Source of the DNA: Vespa crabro
Taxonomy: Eukaryota > Arthropoda > Insecta > Hymenoptera > Vespidae
Direction: 5' to 3'
NCBI RefSeq assembly: GCF_910589235.1
Contig: NC_060962.1
Span: 2,367,732-2,431,731 of the forward strand
DNA length: 64,000 nt
Shown: in pieces, positions 1-14,147 of the stretch
How positions within the stretch are numbered: position 1 is the stretch's first letter
How the letters are laid out: each line of letters opens with the position of its first letter
The notes under the pieces: generated by a model
The model's database searches: none
The model's input: only the letters and a program-made list of their open reading frames with translations
What the model was told of the DNA's origin: nothing
Position numbers and translations under genes: made by a program

Positions 1-8
1 TCACACAC

Positions 9-282
<274 letters not shown>

Positions 283-1301
283 AATATAGAGGTTTAGCGG
301 GAAAAAGAAAGAAAGATCACGAAGTGAAGGGGTTAAAGTGTAGCAAGGGTGGTTCGTTCGACCGTCGGTTCATTTAACTTTTAGGAACGACTTCGCGTAC
401 TATGTCCGACACACTCTGGCAAACCTTTTCTTGACTAGATAACCTATACGTTCTTTTTCTCTCTCTCTCTTTCTTTATTTCTCTCTCTATCTCTATCTCT
501 ATCTATATATCCTTTTTCCATTCTTCCTTTCTCTTTTACACTTTCTACATATCCTCTCGTCCTCTCGTTTCTTTCGCATTTCTCTCGTTCGACGGGACAT
601 TTGCATAATCTACTTTGTGTCGGATTCAAGCCGGTAAGCACCTTCGGGTACCTTGACGATTTTCTGTGTAGTCGAATCGATCGACCCTCGGCACTCCTTT
701 AAAACCCTTTAAGCTCTATGCTCTCGTATAAGGGAGGATCGTTCCCTTTCTCTTGGGAATATTTAAATTCTTTCGCAACGATGCTATCACCGATGATCAC
801 CATATAAATTGGTATCAGAAGTTTCCTCCTCAGAAAACTTTCGAAACAAATAGTTGTTAAAGTCTCGACGAATTTTCGGAACTACGATAGAAAATAATTA
901 CTGTTTTTTTGAATATACATAAATGCATAAATACATAGATACATACATACATATATAAATATATCGTTCGTCTTCTTTCACAATTTAAAAAAAGATTTAT
1001 TTCCTGAATCTTTACGAACAGATATATTTTCATTATGAATCATCGATGTATCATCAAACGAGATGTTGTTTCAAGTGTCTATGTAAGTATCGACATTGTA
1101 AAGAACTTTTAAGTTTATCAACTTGAAAGAATACTTTAACGTTGGAAGAAGAGCTAAATATCTTTGCGAGTAAGATATGGCTCTTGAGCAATAGCAGCAA
1201 CAGCAATAGCATCTGCAGTCGAGTGCAGATATACTTACATGAACATATATACTTTGGAATATAGTATATATATTTCAGTATATATGTTTATATACACACA
1301 A

Positions 1302-1303
<2 letters not shown>

Positions 1304-1354
<51 letters not shown>
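1304..1354. repeat. (TA)n microsatellite
   Basis: An uninterrupted TA dinucleotide run of about 50 bases. It lies upstream of the 1561 exon, inside what would be an intron of the left-edge gene. Confidence 0.95.
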
Positions 1355-1357
<3 letters not shown>

Positions 1358-1560
1358 GAAGAAAACGTAGGTAGTACTGACGACGTAGATTTCCCCTCTG
1401 TGAAACTTTCGTAAAAAGTAAATAAAGCCTTTGGATGGCTTTGGAAAGATGGGCTAGGTAAAGGAGGCAAAAGAAAGACAGAGATAGATCCACCCCATGT
1501 GTTTAGTTTGAAAGTTTGGCCTGAGTGTTGGGTAGCTTTAAGGCTTGTTTGTTGTTGCAG

Positions 1561-4500
1561 AGAGAGTGGTTGATGCGGCGGAGGTCATACGGGGACTCGG
1601 TTAGTGAACGCAACCGCCAGCATATACTTCACACAGCACAGAGATTCAAGGTATGAATGCACCGATATGAAAGAACCTACTAGCATAAAAGAAACTCTGA
1701 ACTTTGTATGTGTTTTTTAAACAGAAAGTCCGTGCAACATGGTACATAGAATAATTGATATTAGAGTAAGATAGATATTCGATTTTACAAACCGTTTCTT
1801 TTTTTTTAATTATTTTTTCAATTCATCCATTGAAATTGACAATATTATAATGATTACTTGTAGAAACAATACTGTCTGATTTAAAATATACGTCAGCGTA
1901 TATTCATTTACATATATCTTCGTTTTGAAAAAAAACGAACGATAAGAGACATTAAAAGGATGTATCGATTTATGTCAAATTAGTTGGATAATCGATGACG
2001 TTAATGATCAAGTCCTTCAACTTTTTCTTTTTTGACGCGCAATTTCGACTTGCTGAATGACTTTTTTTCTTCAAGCGTGGCTTGTAATTAGCAGGAAGGT
2101 ATAACGGTCCAATGTAACCGGCACTTGCATCAAATATTCACTGGAGTCAAAGTAGAGAGAAAAAGTAGGTGTTCAATGAAGAAAACAAGTAAAAAAGAAG
2201 TTAAAAAAAGATATAACAAACGTAAGGGATGTTGTAGCTGTACTAGGTACGAACAGATAAATTGACACGAACGTCGTTCAGTTATGTTGTGGTCGATATT
2301 TAATTGCCAATTAGTGAATGCAAAGAGGCACAGTGAACGAGGACTGGTTCACTTTACACGTAATATAAACGATAGCTGAGTCTTGGTATGATATTGTGCA
2401 CAAGATTTATTAACAAAATTAATTACGCACCTTAATAATTGTTTCACTTTAACAACCTTAAACATTTTTTGCTATTTGTTTCTTATTTCATATTATCGAT
2501 TATGAAAGAGTCTCGTATTGATAAGATTTTTACATTTCATTCATTGTTTTTTAAATGAAAGATTTTCTGTTGACAGAACATTTTTTATTTCATAAAGCAA
2601 TACTACATGAGAATTTTAACGAACCGTGATGTTAATTGATTAATAGAACATTAATTTAACATCCGTGTGTTTCGTATTTGTCATTAGCTGGAGAAAATAA
2701 TTATCTTTACGGTGTAAAATTTTGTCAATTTGCTCGGTGATATGTTTATGAAGAATTTTAATGAATTCGCAGAGTAGACGCTGTACACGGTAATTAGGTA
2801 TATAAAATGTTCAATGAATATGAGAGTAATCATGAAGTGAAAAGTTACGAATTCCGTAGATTTTTAAACTTTACAGTGTTTTATGATATAATTTCCATGA
2901 ATTTTTCTGTTTCGGAAACTATTAACTTCCAATTAAATTTTCTTGAATATATCGCAAATTAAAAATATTTAAAACAATTATATAATGATCACGATTTATA
3001 GTTTAATACAAACATTCCCAAAAGTGAAGTACGCAATAAAACTTTTGGCATTATGCTAGTTCAAGCAGAATTTTTAAAAAGAAACAAAGGAAAGTTAGAA
3101 AGCTGTTCAATAAGATTCCTTCTTGAAGTATGAATTAAATCTTTTAGGACACCTTGTTTTAATGTTAAAGATATATATACATATATATCGTTTTTTATTT
3201 TATTCCCATTGTTATATTATAAGTATAGTTTTATCTATCTATACAAGGAGTACGACAGTTACACACATATTTTCGTAAAGTTTAAATAATTGAGAAACAC
3301 TAATCGACCCTTTTAATTATTATTGGTATCATAATTAGTATAATAGAATGCCACACGTAGAAATGAGTCGATTCCTAGAAGATCATTTATTAGAGTAAAC
3401 CAAGCACAATTAATTCTAGTGTAGCCTTTGTTCGACAAAGGACAAGAAAGCATCATCCTGAAATGTTAAATTTACGTGAAAGACGTCGCTGCATCAGTAT
3501 ATAATTCGAAATTGGCATAGATGGTATTGGTTTAAGCAATGCCACTCGAACGTGAATCCAATTATAAGCACAAAGCGAACGATGCGAGCCACGGGAACCG
3601 CGAGCTATGAGCAGACAAGGTTTGAGAACAGAAGGGATAGAAGTGCTAAGGGTTGCTCGCTTCTAGTATAGGACTTGGTCGAGCTTTACATATGTAGCTA
3701 AATTCATGAATAGCTAGGTTCTATACTTGTAGTAACGCAGGACACTGAAATTTGATTTTACGCATCTTTGACCCTTCGAAAGCTACTGTTCACAGTACCA
3801 GACACATCCTTTCTGTTTAAGCATCTACCTATATCTATATAGATTTCTCCTATATTACATATACATATATGCGTTATATAGAGAGTTCGCATCATCGATA
3901 CGATTTCTACAATGGATTGGGATGCATCACGTACCTAGCGTGAAATCGATTTCATACTTCGACCTTTCCTCTTCTTTTCCAAGATTTACAAAGAGAAAGA
4001 CAAAGATAAGGCGATTCGTAGCCGATGATCGAACGATCTTCACACAAAGTTGTTACCGCTCGATCGTATCTTATCTAAGGATACGGCTAAAGGGGATAAA
4101 GAAATTCGACTTTAAAGAATCGTTTCGATTTTCAGGATCTCCTTCTATAGTTCTTGTCCTATTCTTCTTTTCTCGATACCGCGAAACACTGATTTTCTTT
4201 GTGTTCACAGTCGCGACGCATCGCGCCTCGAAAATGTTTTCTACCTTCTTTGAACCATCGGAACACCGATCCGAAGGTAAGTCGAGCGTTTTTTTTCTGC
4301 TTCTCTCGTTTCTCCCTTTGGATTTGAACGGCTTTGCTCGATCTTCTATACGAAATCTCATTGTGAAATTACTCGCTTGAATTCGTGATACTATAGAATG
4401 TTAAGTCCAAAGGAAAATCGTGAAATTTATGGAGATTCTTCTTTTTTTACTTTTTGTAGATCCATAAGAATTCATCGATTACAGAAAAGAAAGTAAATGG

Positions 4501-4741
4501 ACGAAGTGATAGCGTCGAGAGAAAAAATCATTCAAATCGTCTAGCTAAATTGGTGATATCGAAACAGAGTACGACGAATTCATCAAGAAAGATAAAGAAA
4601 CAAGGAAAATCGACGAGTTGTTACAGTCCTCTAAATTCATCCAACCATTTTGAAGATTCTTATCTGGATTCTCTACGACAACGACATTTACATGAGAAAG
4701 AGTTGGTCGATAAATTAATAAAACAAGCAATTAGTTCCTGA
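1561..4741 (+). CDS. 3' end of an unidentified multi-exon gene (5' part off the left edge)
   Basis: I do not recognise this product. Three segments fit as phase-0 exons on the plus strand. Segment 1561-1650 (30 codons, REWLMRRRSYGDS...AQRFK) follows TTGTTGTTGCAG and precedes GTATGA. Segment 4211-4276 (22 codons, ending NTDPK) follows a pyrimidine-rich TTCACAG and precedes a consensus GTAAGT. Segment 4460-4741 (93 codons plus TGA) follows CTTTTTGTAG. The last exon is lysine-, serine- and asparagine-rich and ends in a charged stretch (LDSLRQRHLHEKELVDKLIK) that could form a short helix. There is no start codon, so the N-terminus must lie left of the window or in an exon I missed between 1651 and 4210. 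The last two exons are better supported than the first. A possible AATAAA lies at 5600-5605. No signal peptide, membrane segment or known domain is visible in the 145 residues seen. Confidence 0.5.
1651..4210. other. Probable intron of the left-edge gene
   Basis: An AT-rich stretch of about 2.6 kb between the two proposed exons, with poly-T and short TA runs. I see no further exon that I can support, although a small one could be hidden here. Stretch 3540-3680 is less AT-rich than its surroundings but has no convincing splice-bounded frame. Confidence 0.4.
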
Positions 4742-6680
4742 AGATCTAAACGTAAGATAATTTATTGTTTATTTATTTGAAGCTAAAGTATGTATCATCC
4801 TACTACCATGTCGTTAAATGCGTCAACGAATTATTTTGTTAGTTTTTTTCTTTTTTTTTTATATTCACTGTTACAGTAGAGGGATTCATTTAAATTAATG
4901 AAAATATATGAATGGCTACATTTCATTAACTAACACTACAGTTGTTCTTTTGACTTCATTATAACGTACGTATCATTTTTCAAGGACTCATTTAGAAGTG
5001 TTATATTCTAGCTTTTCGTAGCGTGTGTTTATTACCGCGAAAAGTTGAAAGAAAAATGTACTCAGTGCTATGATGAAAGTGTTACTTTTTATTTCTTTAC
5101 ATTTATACGTAAATACCTTTGCTCTATCGTATTATGTCATTATATGTGGTCATTATGTTCCCTTGAAAGTAAAACAGAGAAAAGACATAGAAACACGATT
5201 CATGTTATTTTGTTACGAACGTTCCTTTCGTATATAAACTGTCGTGATACCCGAGAGATTAGTCGAACCATGAAATATTTAAACTTAATTCCATCGATAT
5301 AAATTATTCGGGGAACGTTATCTTGGGAGTTCCTCCGTCGGTTTCATTGTTATATCCGAATATGAGCTTGGTTTTCCTCGCGAAGGGAGTTTGAAGGAGA
5401 AGAAGAGTTGAGGGAGAGAAGGGGTAGAATTCGTACGTAGATATGTGTACTTGTACACGAGAGACTCGTACTTGTACACAGTCTATACGGGCGACAGCGA
5501 AGCGTACGGTACGTTGGGGAAATGCGTATACTCTGGCTTTGCCTCTACAAGATTCAGAAATTATTCAATGTTTTTGACTTCACCGAGATCGCAAAAGCGA
5601 ATAAATGTGCGCCGATGATTTTAAACGATGGACAATCTGAAGAGATGAGAAATAAAAGTGAATGGAATTACTACATATAAGTAACTACTATCATAAGCAT
5701 CTCCATTTATTTTTAAATGTTAAACATTTTTTATTCAAAAATGTACTATTTCATTGAATTACAAAATAACAATTTTATTAAGATTTCAAGCAATTGATGT
5801 TCAATCGATTATATTATACGGTTTAATCTATATTTTCTGCGAACTTTAGTGAAAAAAAGAAAAAATTTAGAACAGCTTTCATACGAAAGTAAATTTCTCT
5901 CTTTTTTTTTCTTATCATTATATTTTACCCACTCTGTTGTTTTTTGTCTCTTTCATTGCATCGTAACCCCTATGTAAATGTTGTTTTTAGTGTATTCATG
6001 AATATGTAAGTGTGTGGGATTAAACAACGCTTTAAAAAATAATTTGCTAGTTACCGGAGCAAGTGTCTTGAAGAAAGTTATATTCATGCCGCGATATAAC
6101 TTGTTAAAGTATCCTGTCTTTATTTTTTAATCCACCTACTCCTATGTGGTGTTTAAACAGTTTCCGCTTGGTCATTTCTTTTTTCTTTCCTTTCACAACG
6201 AAAATGTGCTTATGGCCTTTTCCTAATGAAATGATGTTACATCGTGAAAGTTTTAGTCGATAGAAAATAGATTTGCGAAATACTACGTAAAATTTTCTTT
6301 CTTTTTTCTTTTTCTTTTTTTTTTTTATAGATACTATTATATATTAGACTTAAATCTGATATTTAAATTGGTCAATAATATTTCGGTTCTTTTTTATATG
6401 ACACGAATACTTAGAAATCATCAAGAAAAATAGTAAAAAAATCAAGACGAATCGTTTCCAATTATTTCTTTTCGCGATTGTCGCTCTAATTTTCCAAACC
6501 ACATTTAAAAATCCATCTAAAAAATGTTGGAAAAATTAGTTTAGTATGTCTTAGTATCAGTGTAATAAAGTCTTCCGCGCGTATACACATACATATAGAT
6601 ATATAGATATATTAATACATTACCTAGAAAACGAAAGCTTTACAAACACACATGTATATACCTACATATTCACATCTCAC
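4742..6680. other. Intergenic or 3' UTR stretch
   Basis: An AT-rich gap between the stop codon of the left-edge gene and the 5' region of the glycosyltransferase gene. The first part is probably the 3' UTR, with a candidate AATAAA at 5600-5605. The rest holds poly-T and TA runs and no reading frame with family resemblance. Confidence 0.45.
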
Positions 6681-7224
6681 TTGTTAAGAGAGAAAGCGAG
6701 AAAGATGGCGAGAAGAAGGGTGGGGGGAGTGGAGAGAGAGAGAGAAAAGTCGGAATCGATCCACAGGTTGCGCGCGCTTTCTAAGTTCACAGAAGCGCTA
6801 TCAGTGGTGCGATTTGGAAGCTCGTGCCGGACACATAATTTCCACTTAGTACGTGTAAATAAACTTGCATCCTTCTTACTACCTGTCGTTGCTTTCAATG
6901 AAATCGATTAGGCGTCGTTGTTGTTGTCGTTACAACGCGAGTGCGATACAAGCGTAGAATAAGTGTAAGAGTTGGAAAGGACAAGGACCTGCATACATAG
7001 CAACGAACTCGTGAACCCAAAGGCGCCAGGCCAAGGACGAGTGGAACGGAGTTTAGAGGAAAGCTGCTAGGGGTTTCTCGTTGGATGAGAAAGGCTGATG
7101 CTAGTGGCTGTGGTGAATGTACGTGGATCGAGGCCAACGGAGGTTGGCAGAGACTGATTTCGTCAGCAGGCTACCACTAGAAGGGGTGGTTTGCCTTGCG
7201 TGTCAATACACATCAATGATTCAG
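6681..7224 (+). other. Probable 5' exon region of the GT49 gene, with upstream ORFs
   Basis: This block is richer in G and C than its flanks and ends in a perfect CAG|GTGAGT donor at 7224/7225. The last codons, ATG ATT CAG (7216-7224), join in phase to the exon at 15497. An in-frame ATG at 7117 is open to the donor and would add 33 residues. Two ATGs a little further upstream (about 7085 and 7098) open short out-of-frame ORFs that close before the donor. If they are in the transcript they could reduce translation. The transcription start is not visible. Confidence 0.4.
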
Positions 7225-8922
7225 GTGAGTCCCTTTTGCCTTGATTAAACTCACTTTCTAATTCTTCTTCTGTTTCTTTTTTCTCTTATTTTTCTTCCTC
7301 ATTCTTTTTTATCTTTGTTTTCGTTTACTACAAAATCTATACGATCGATTTTTAAGTCGCTCCTTCGTTTTCCTTCGTAAACTTCTCTTCCACGTACCTT
7401 AATTTCGATCGTCGCTAACATTGCACGTTGTCTGAACAAAACGAGATGTCGCTACTGATGATTCACGGCATCTTACCACCCCTTTTCTTACCACGTGGGG
7501 AGCGCGCGACTCTCGTCTTTCATGGCCTTGAATCTTTCCTAGCCATTCTCGCACGTGAGTACATACGAACGACACGAAGTGAATCTTGGGGGAACTAAAG
7601 AATTGGTCCTAAAGAAACTTTCGACTTTAATGAAATTACTTGCTTTTTCTGCTCTCTTTCTTTATTTTTTTTTTTTTTTTATTGTAAATCGAATTCATTA
7701 TTTCTAAGTTATTATTCGTCGCAGAAACATTTTGAGACATTAAGACATTAATATAATTATAGCAATTACAATTAAGCATATGTAAAATAGATCGTGAAGT
7801 TAATTCTGAAATCGGCAAGGGATAGGCGTTAATGCATGGGCGATAATACTGTGGCCTGGCATTGCAAAAGTTTTATGCGATATGTACATTTGATAAAATC
7901 CTCCCAGGCACGTCGCGTGACTATTTGGACTAGTCAATCTGGGACTCAAAGTAAAAATATGCTACGGCGCTAACGAGAATCGATTTAAAGTCGTTGACTT
8001 CGTTACGTTCGCGAAACTGCGCCAGTTCAGAAACGCATTTAAATTTCAAACAAACCACGACCAATACGAAATGCGAAAGTTACTTTGACTTTTCGATACA
8101 GCGATCCGTTCATTTGATAAGCTTTATAAGCTTTTCAAATGTTTAGAAGTTAACGACTAGATTGGATAGACTGAATGGTATGTAAAATGTAAAATAACTA
8201 GTTTTAATGAGATATCGAATGAATCGTTTGAAAATTGCGAAAAATCGAACTAAATTTTTTTTTTTGTTCGGTCATAATCACATAGAAATCTGTTCCAATC
8301 TATCAAGAGAATTCGAGTAAATATAATATTTTCGATATGTTTTGCAGCGCTATTCGTAATTTATGACTGACTTGAACATTAATGAAAAAAAATTTAATAA
8401 ACGTGTGTCCCTGCATTCACCATTTATTAAAATGCATGGTTGAGCTTGAATAAAGTTCGTGTAACATTTTTGTACGTTTTCATGGAAGCAAATTTGTAAT
8501 AGCTTTTGACTTTTCTACCTTTTCTGTCGGTCGACATGTGCAGTAAATACTGGACATTGATATAGCGCTGTACACATATCTAACTTAACCCGCAGAAAAT
8601 ATACAACCAGGTTAAATGATCAATGTTAACTCTTAGTTGCTTCATGGTGGATCTTATGTAAATAGATAATGGATCTCCAGCACTTGGTTCGGGTTATTGG
8701 GCTGTTGCCGTTAGTTGCAATTGCCGAAGGGCAGTTCATTACCTGCCGGACTCTATTTCGATGAGAGCTGTGTCGAACTCTAACCATTCATGCCTTTGAA
8801 GTGGTAGTCGCCTCGAGGGCGTTCGCTATGGAACAATGAGAATTATCCCTTCTCCTATCTCTCTTTCTTTTTCTCCCTTTCTCCATCTCTCTCCCTCTCT
8901 CTTTCTTTTCTCTCTCTCTCTT

Positions 8923-8957
<35 letters not shown>

Positions 8958-9679
8958 CTCTATTTCTCTCTCTCTCTCTTTCTCTCTCTCTCTTTCTCTC
9001 TTACTCTCTCCAATACGCCTTTCATTTCTCGTTTCTATCTAGGCATATATATATGTAGTACACGCATACAAGCGTAAGAGCGTGCGATATCGCTTGTATG
9101 TTTGGCGTTGCTGATTGGCTCGCTTCGGGCGAAGTATTAATCATCCTGAAATTGGTATGTGAAAGGTATCTTAACGAACTGACGGATGAGAAAGCTTTAA
9201 ACTACATTTCCATATCGTTTGTCTTTTACATTGAGTGTCACGAGTAACGACGTTTCCATAATCGATATTTTCTTCCTTTCCTTTTTCTTAATTTGATCAT
9301 ACTGCGAGAACCTCGTATTTTCCATTCTATGAAATTTGAAGTTCCTTTTGATGAAACTAGCTGTTTTGTTTGATAATCAAAACGAATTCTCAATAAGAGG
9401 AAAAATAATAGCTTGTTAGTTATCATATGAGTAATTGTACATTAGTTTGAAATAGTTTCGAATCATTTCGTGGCTGCGATATCTTGCCTAATCATTCGTT
9501 ATCAAGATGATTGTAGACTATGTTATAATTGCTTACATCACGCGTATAGAGAGAATTACAGTTACGCGTGGTATACGCATTATTACTAGAATATCGATTA
9601 TCAGATAGCCATGCGTCTATATCTCTTCCTCCATTAATTACTGATAATAATTCCATATATCGATACTATGCATTAATTA

Positions 9680-9730
<51 letters not shown>

Positions 9731-9751
9731 TGTATATATATATTATATATT

Positions 9752-9788
<37 letters not shown>

Positions 9789-12700
9789 TTACAATAAAAG
9801 TTATCTTTTGAATGCTCGCGTTTGCTATAATTATATATAGTTAAATTATAGGTATATGATTTCGTAGATATTCATTGATAAACAATATTTAGACTGAATG
9901 TACATGAATACGTTATTTTAACAGGCTACATATGTATCCATGTATAATACCAAATGAAAATACATGGAAGTAATTCTTATTGTATCTTATATTTTTAAGA
10001 AACTTACTAAACAGAATTATAAAACTTGTTCATGTTCTGATTTTTTTACGAGCTTGCAGAAAGATAAACAGCGTGTTAATTAAATGTAATGGAAAGCACA
10101 CGTAGCTAAAGTTCCTTGACACGATTTACACATTCAGAAACGAGAAGGGAAACCTGCACGTCTAGTTTTTCTTTTTTTTTTTTACATCTTCTTTCGTCGT
10201 ACTTTTCTTTTTCTCGTATATTTCCTTAGCTACTTCTATTAGTGGTAAATTATAGAATCGCAGCTTGTTTAATTATTTCGGTGGTTATGTAAATAAAATA
10301 CGTGCACCACGGGTAAAATTGAAGACGTGCTAATTATCACGCAAAGGGAACACAAGAAACAGAGCAAAGATGGAAAATGAGTAGTAAGAAGTGAGTCCCT
10401 TAATTGCAGTGGCTCCCTACTCGACGAAAGTGTACTCTCTCGTTTTTCTTTTCACATAACGGTTTATCTGTGTGCTACGTTTTTCAAGGAGAAATAGCTT
10501 CTTTTTTAAGGCGACTTCATCGAAAGCCCTCTTTAATTTATGTTTTTAACAGATCGGATTCAAGATGGAAACGGATAGGCTACCATAGATAGAAAAAGCA
10601 AAGTAAACAGATACTTGGATGTCTTTGCCGTTTTCCGAGAGTATTTCCTTTTTAGATATATTCTTTGTGCGCTTTTATTCTCTGCTCTAAACAGTGGATC
10701 ATTACAGAGTAAACTTACTAACGAACTGAAGCGAATTGATCGAAAACAAAGGGAGGTTTCAGAACGTTTAAAACCTTCGAACGATAGATAATCGTGAGCC
10801 AAGCCATTTTCCAAAAGTCCGATAATACGCAAGTTCGATTGTATCTCTTGTTCTTTGGAAGACGAAGGATAAGGTAGGCGTATTCGTTTATTATCATGAT
10901 CCGCATCTCTTTTCAATGGGCTTTTTATATAGTGTATCCACCTGGATAGTTTAAGAGTTTCGGAAGAGTATAGGAGAAGGTAGAAAAAAGGAAGTATAGA
11001 AAGAAAGATAGATAGTACGAAGGAGGAGAAAAATAGAAGATAGAAGATAGAAGAAGAAGAAGAAGAAGAAGAAGAAGAAGAAGAACAAGGAAAAAGGAGT
11101 ATGCGAAGAGTCGAACGAAAGAGACTTTCAAAGAATTTCCAATTCTCAGCTTTTCAACGTCGCCGCTTTCGACGCTTTCGTTGATGTGAGAGAGGTTATC
11201 GTAATGAACGGTATTCAGTTTAGTTTGAGGTAAGTTACGAGCCAGTCTAGTCAGTCAGTCAGTCAACCAACCAACCAAGCAACCAACCAACCAACCAACC
11301 AACCAGCGAACCAACCAGCTAGCGAACCAGGAAATATCGGTGTAGGCATTCAGACACTGATTGTGAGATAGAAGTAAAATGAAACGGTAGAAGAATTGAA
11401 AGGCGGAATTCACCCTCTTTCTGTGCTTCCAATCTTCGCGGTCATCCTCTCTCTTTCTCGTCTATTACACAACCCGTTCGTTCTTCGTTCATTTATATCG
11501 ATCGAGTAGACGAAAAATTCGTAGGAAGATCCAATGGATACATGAGGTATTTACATTGCCTTTTATAGACGGATTCTCATTCGCAAGAGAAGTGTACTCA
11601 TCTAAATGCACCTCGTACTAACTAACCAACCAACCATCATTCTCTTCCTCTCTCTGTTTCTATTTTTCTTCTCTGTTTCTATCTCTCTCTCTCTTTTTCT
11701 TTGCCTATCGTACCGTTTTCATTCCATCCTTTTTCTTCATCGAATGCCTCGAACGTGAACGTTTCGAGTCAAATTTTATTTTTTTTTTATCTATCTTTTC
11801 TTTTTTTTTTTTATAGAAACTGATCAATGTCGAAAAAAATACACATTCGTTCACTGCACAAAATATTTCGAGTGTTTGGAGGAAGGAAATATTCGGGCCT
11901 TTGTTTCCTTAATGAAGTTATAAAAGTAATTTCGCTTCGATAGATGAAAGTCATGGAATTCCATTAATTAAGGCGATAAAGAATTGTTCAACCGAAAAGC
12001 AATAAGCGTCCAATCTGTCAGACAGATCAATGTACCATATATCTATATACATATATGTTTTGATATAAAATCAAAGAACGCTGAATTGAAAATCAACAAC
12101 CGTTAAGCTAAGAACAAGTTGAGAAAGAAGAATTAAAATTCGAAGTTTCGTATTTAAAACTGACATATTTTTATTGAAATATCTCTATAAGAGGATAAAA
12201 AGTAAATAGATATTAAATATCATTGAGAAAGATCGTATATTTAGATATCCATGTTCAACAGGTACATTTTTGGAAATAAATGTCGTTACCTGTTTCGACC
12301 ATTTTCTCGATGTCTCGAATAACGTGCGTGGAAGAGACAAGTCAATCGGGACGCGAGTCCTTGTACTTCCTACCTTGTACGAGATAGGCTGCGGTTTCGA
12401 GACTTGGATGTGCAACGAAAGCCCGAGAATACACAATTTGATAATGGGTTAACTGTGTAACGCTCGCCCGTTTACTGTAGAACGTAGGAACTGGTTCGAA
12501 TCGGTGATAACACTGTGCTCGCATAATCAATCACGCTGTTCTCCCATCTCCTCTCTCTTTCTCTCTCTCTCTCTCTCCCTCTTTCTCCCTCTCTCTTTCT
12601 CCTGCGTTCAATTGAACCACGATGTAACACCAAGAACGGAACAGTGTCGATAATAGCAGAAGCAACAATAACAGCGATAATCATACGCATTTAGAAGTAG

Positions 12701-14105
12701 CTGTAGCGACTGATCGGAAGAGGTAAGAGGCACTTGTTCATTCTCTAGTTAGTGGTAAAGGTACATGTAATGGTAGAGGTCATCAGTACTGGTGTTTCGT
12801 CCGTTGGCACTTGACGCGTTTGATGCGCTTATGCCTGGCTCATTGGTGGCTTTCCTATGTCCTACGACAGAATTAGGCCGTGTTTCTCACTCTCCTTGCC
12901 AATTACGTCAACAAGACGCATTTGATTCCAGGATTATTCGCGTTCATTGCCCCATTTGCGCGTTATTTGAAATACATGAGTCACGAAAGTGATATACTGG
13001 TATTTCGTTTCTAAATGTTATTCTTTTAAAGTGTATTATTGTATTTTAAAGTTTATTCTTGTAATAAGATCAATTGAAACATTGTTTGAAGCGTGACTAA
13101 GAATCACTTTTCATATATTCAGCTTCGCTCACTTATATTCGAGAACTCTTCAAGTTGTTGTTGAATTTTTTTTGAGTACTTTTAAATAATTTCTATACCT
13201 AGTTGTTTTCATGATAGATATAGTTGTAATATGTGAGGATATATATTACGAATTAGTGATTTATAGTATTCATCAGTTGAATAATAACGAAAGAATTAGG
13301 CAAATATTTCGAAACAAAATAGGAAACAATAGCTATTGGAATTTATCCACGATCAAGTTTCAGTAGTTTTAGAATGAAAATTATATTATATTAAATAGTT
13401 GCTAAAATTATATTATATAGTTGTAAGTTAAACACATGTTACTGTTTCTTTCTCTTTCTTTTAATTCTAGTCTTTGTTCCTTTTCATTTTTCGTAAACTC
13501 ACGACAAGTTAATAAATCTGGGCACACCTGACGAGAAATACACGTTCTTTCCGGGCCTCTGTTGGATTCTCTGAGGACAAGAAGGTTTTTATTCTGCGTG
13601 ACATTTTGTTTCAACGTCTCGCATTTTATACTCCTTCGCATGGTTGCACGCAAAGTCAAGTCGTTTCAAAAATCTCTGCAGCGGACGTGCGAACATCTTT
13701 TAGCCCCCTTTTTACTTTGCTTCTGCAAATTTAGAAAACAGAAATTTCTTCGTTTAAAAAGTAGAATCAATCTTATATATGTTATATTTTATAATATTAT
13801 ATTAATAAACATTGTATATTTTATATATAGTATCTTTCTAATTAAGGAAGGAAATAAAGTACATGGAAAAATATAATAAAGATATTTTTAATTTCATATT
13901 CATCTAAACAACTAATTTATAAGTAACACTCTTATAAGTAATTTGTTTTGGGATTGTCCTTACTTTTGTATAATATAATATATCAATGGATAGCACAAAA
14001 ATGTTGTTCCTTTTTATATATAAATTTGTTAAAACTAACTGATTTTATAAGCTGTGTGTTTTCAAAACAGAATTTTACACACATGCAAATATTTATTTTT
14101 TTAAA

Positions 14106-14147
<42 letters not shown>

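Noticed and set aside
3922..4380. 152-codon plus-strand ORF
   Set aside because: It crosses a probable intron; only the 66-base segment 4211-4276 has splice sites, and it is used in a different frame.
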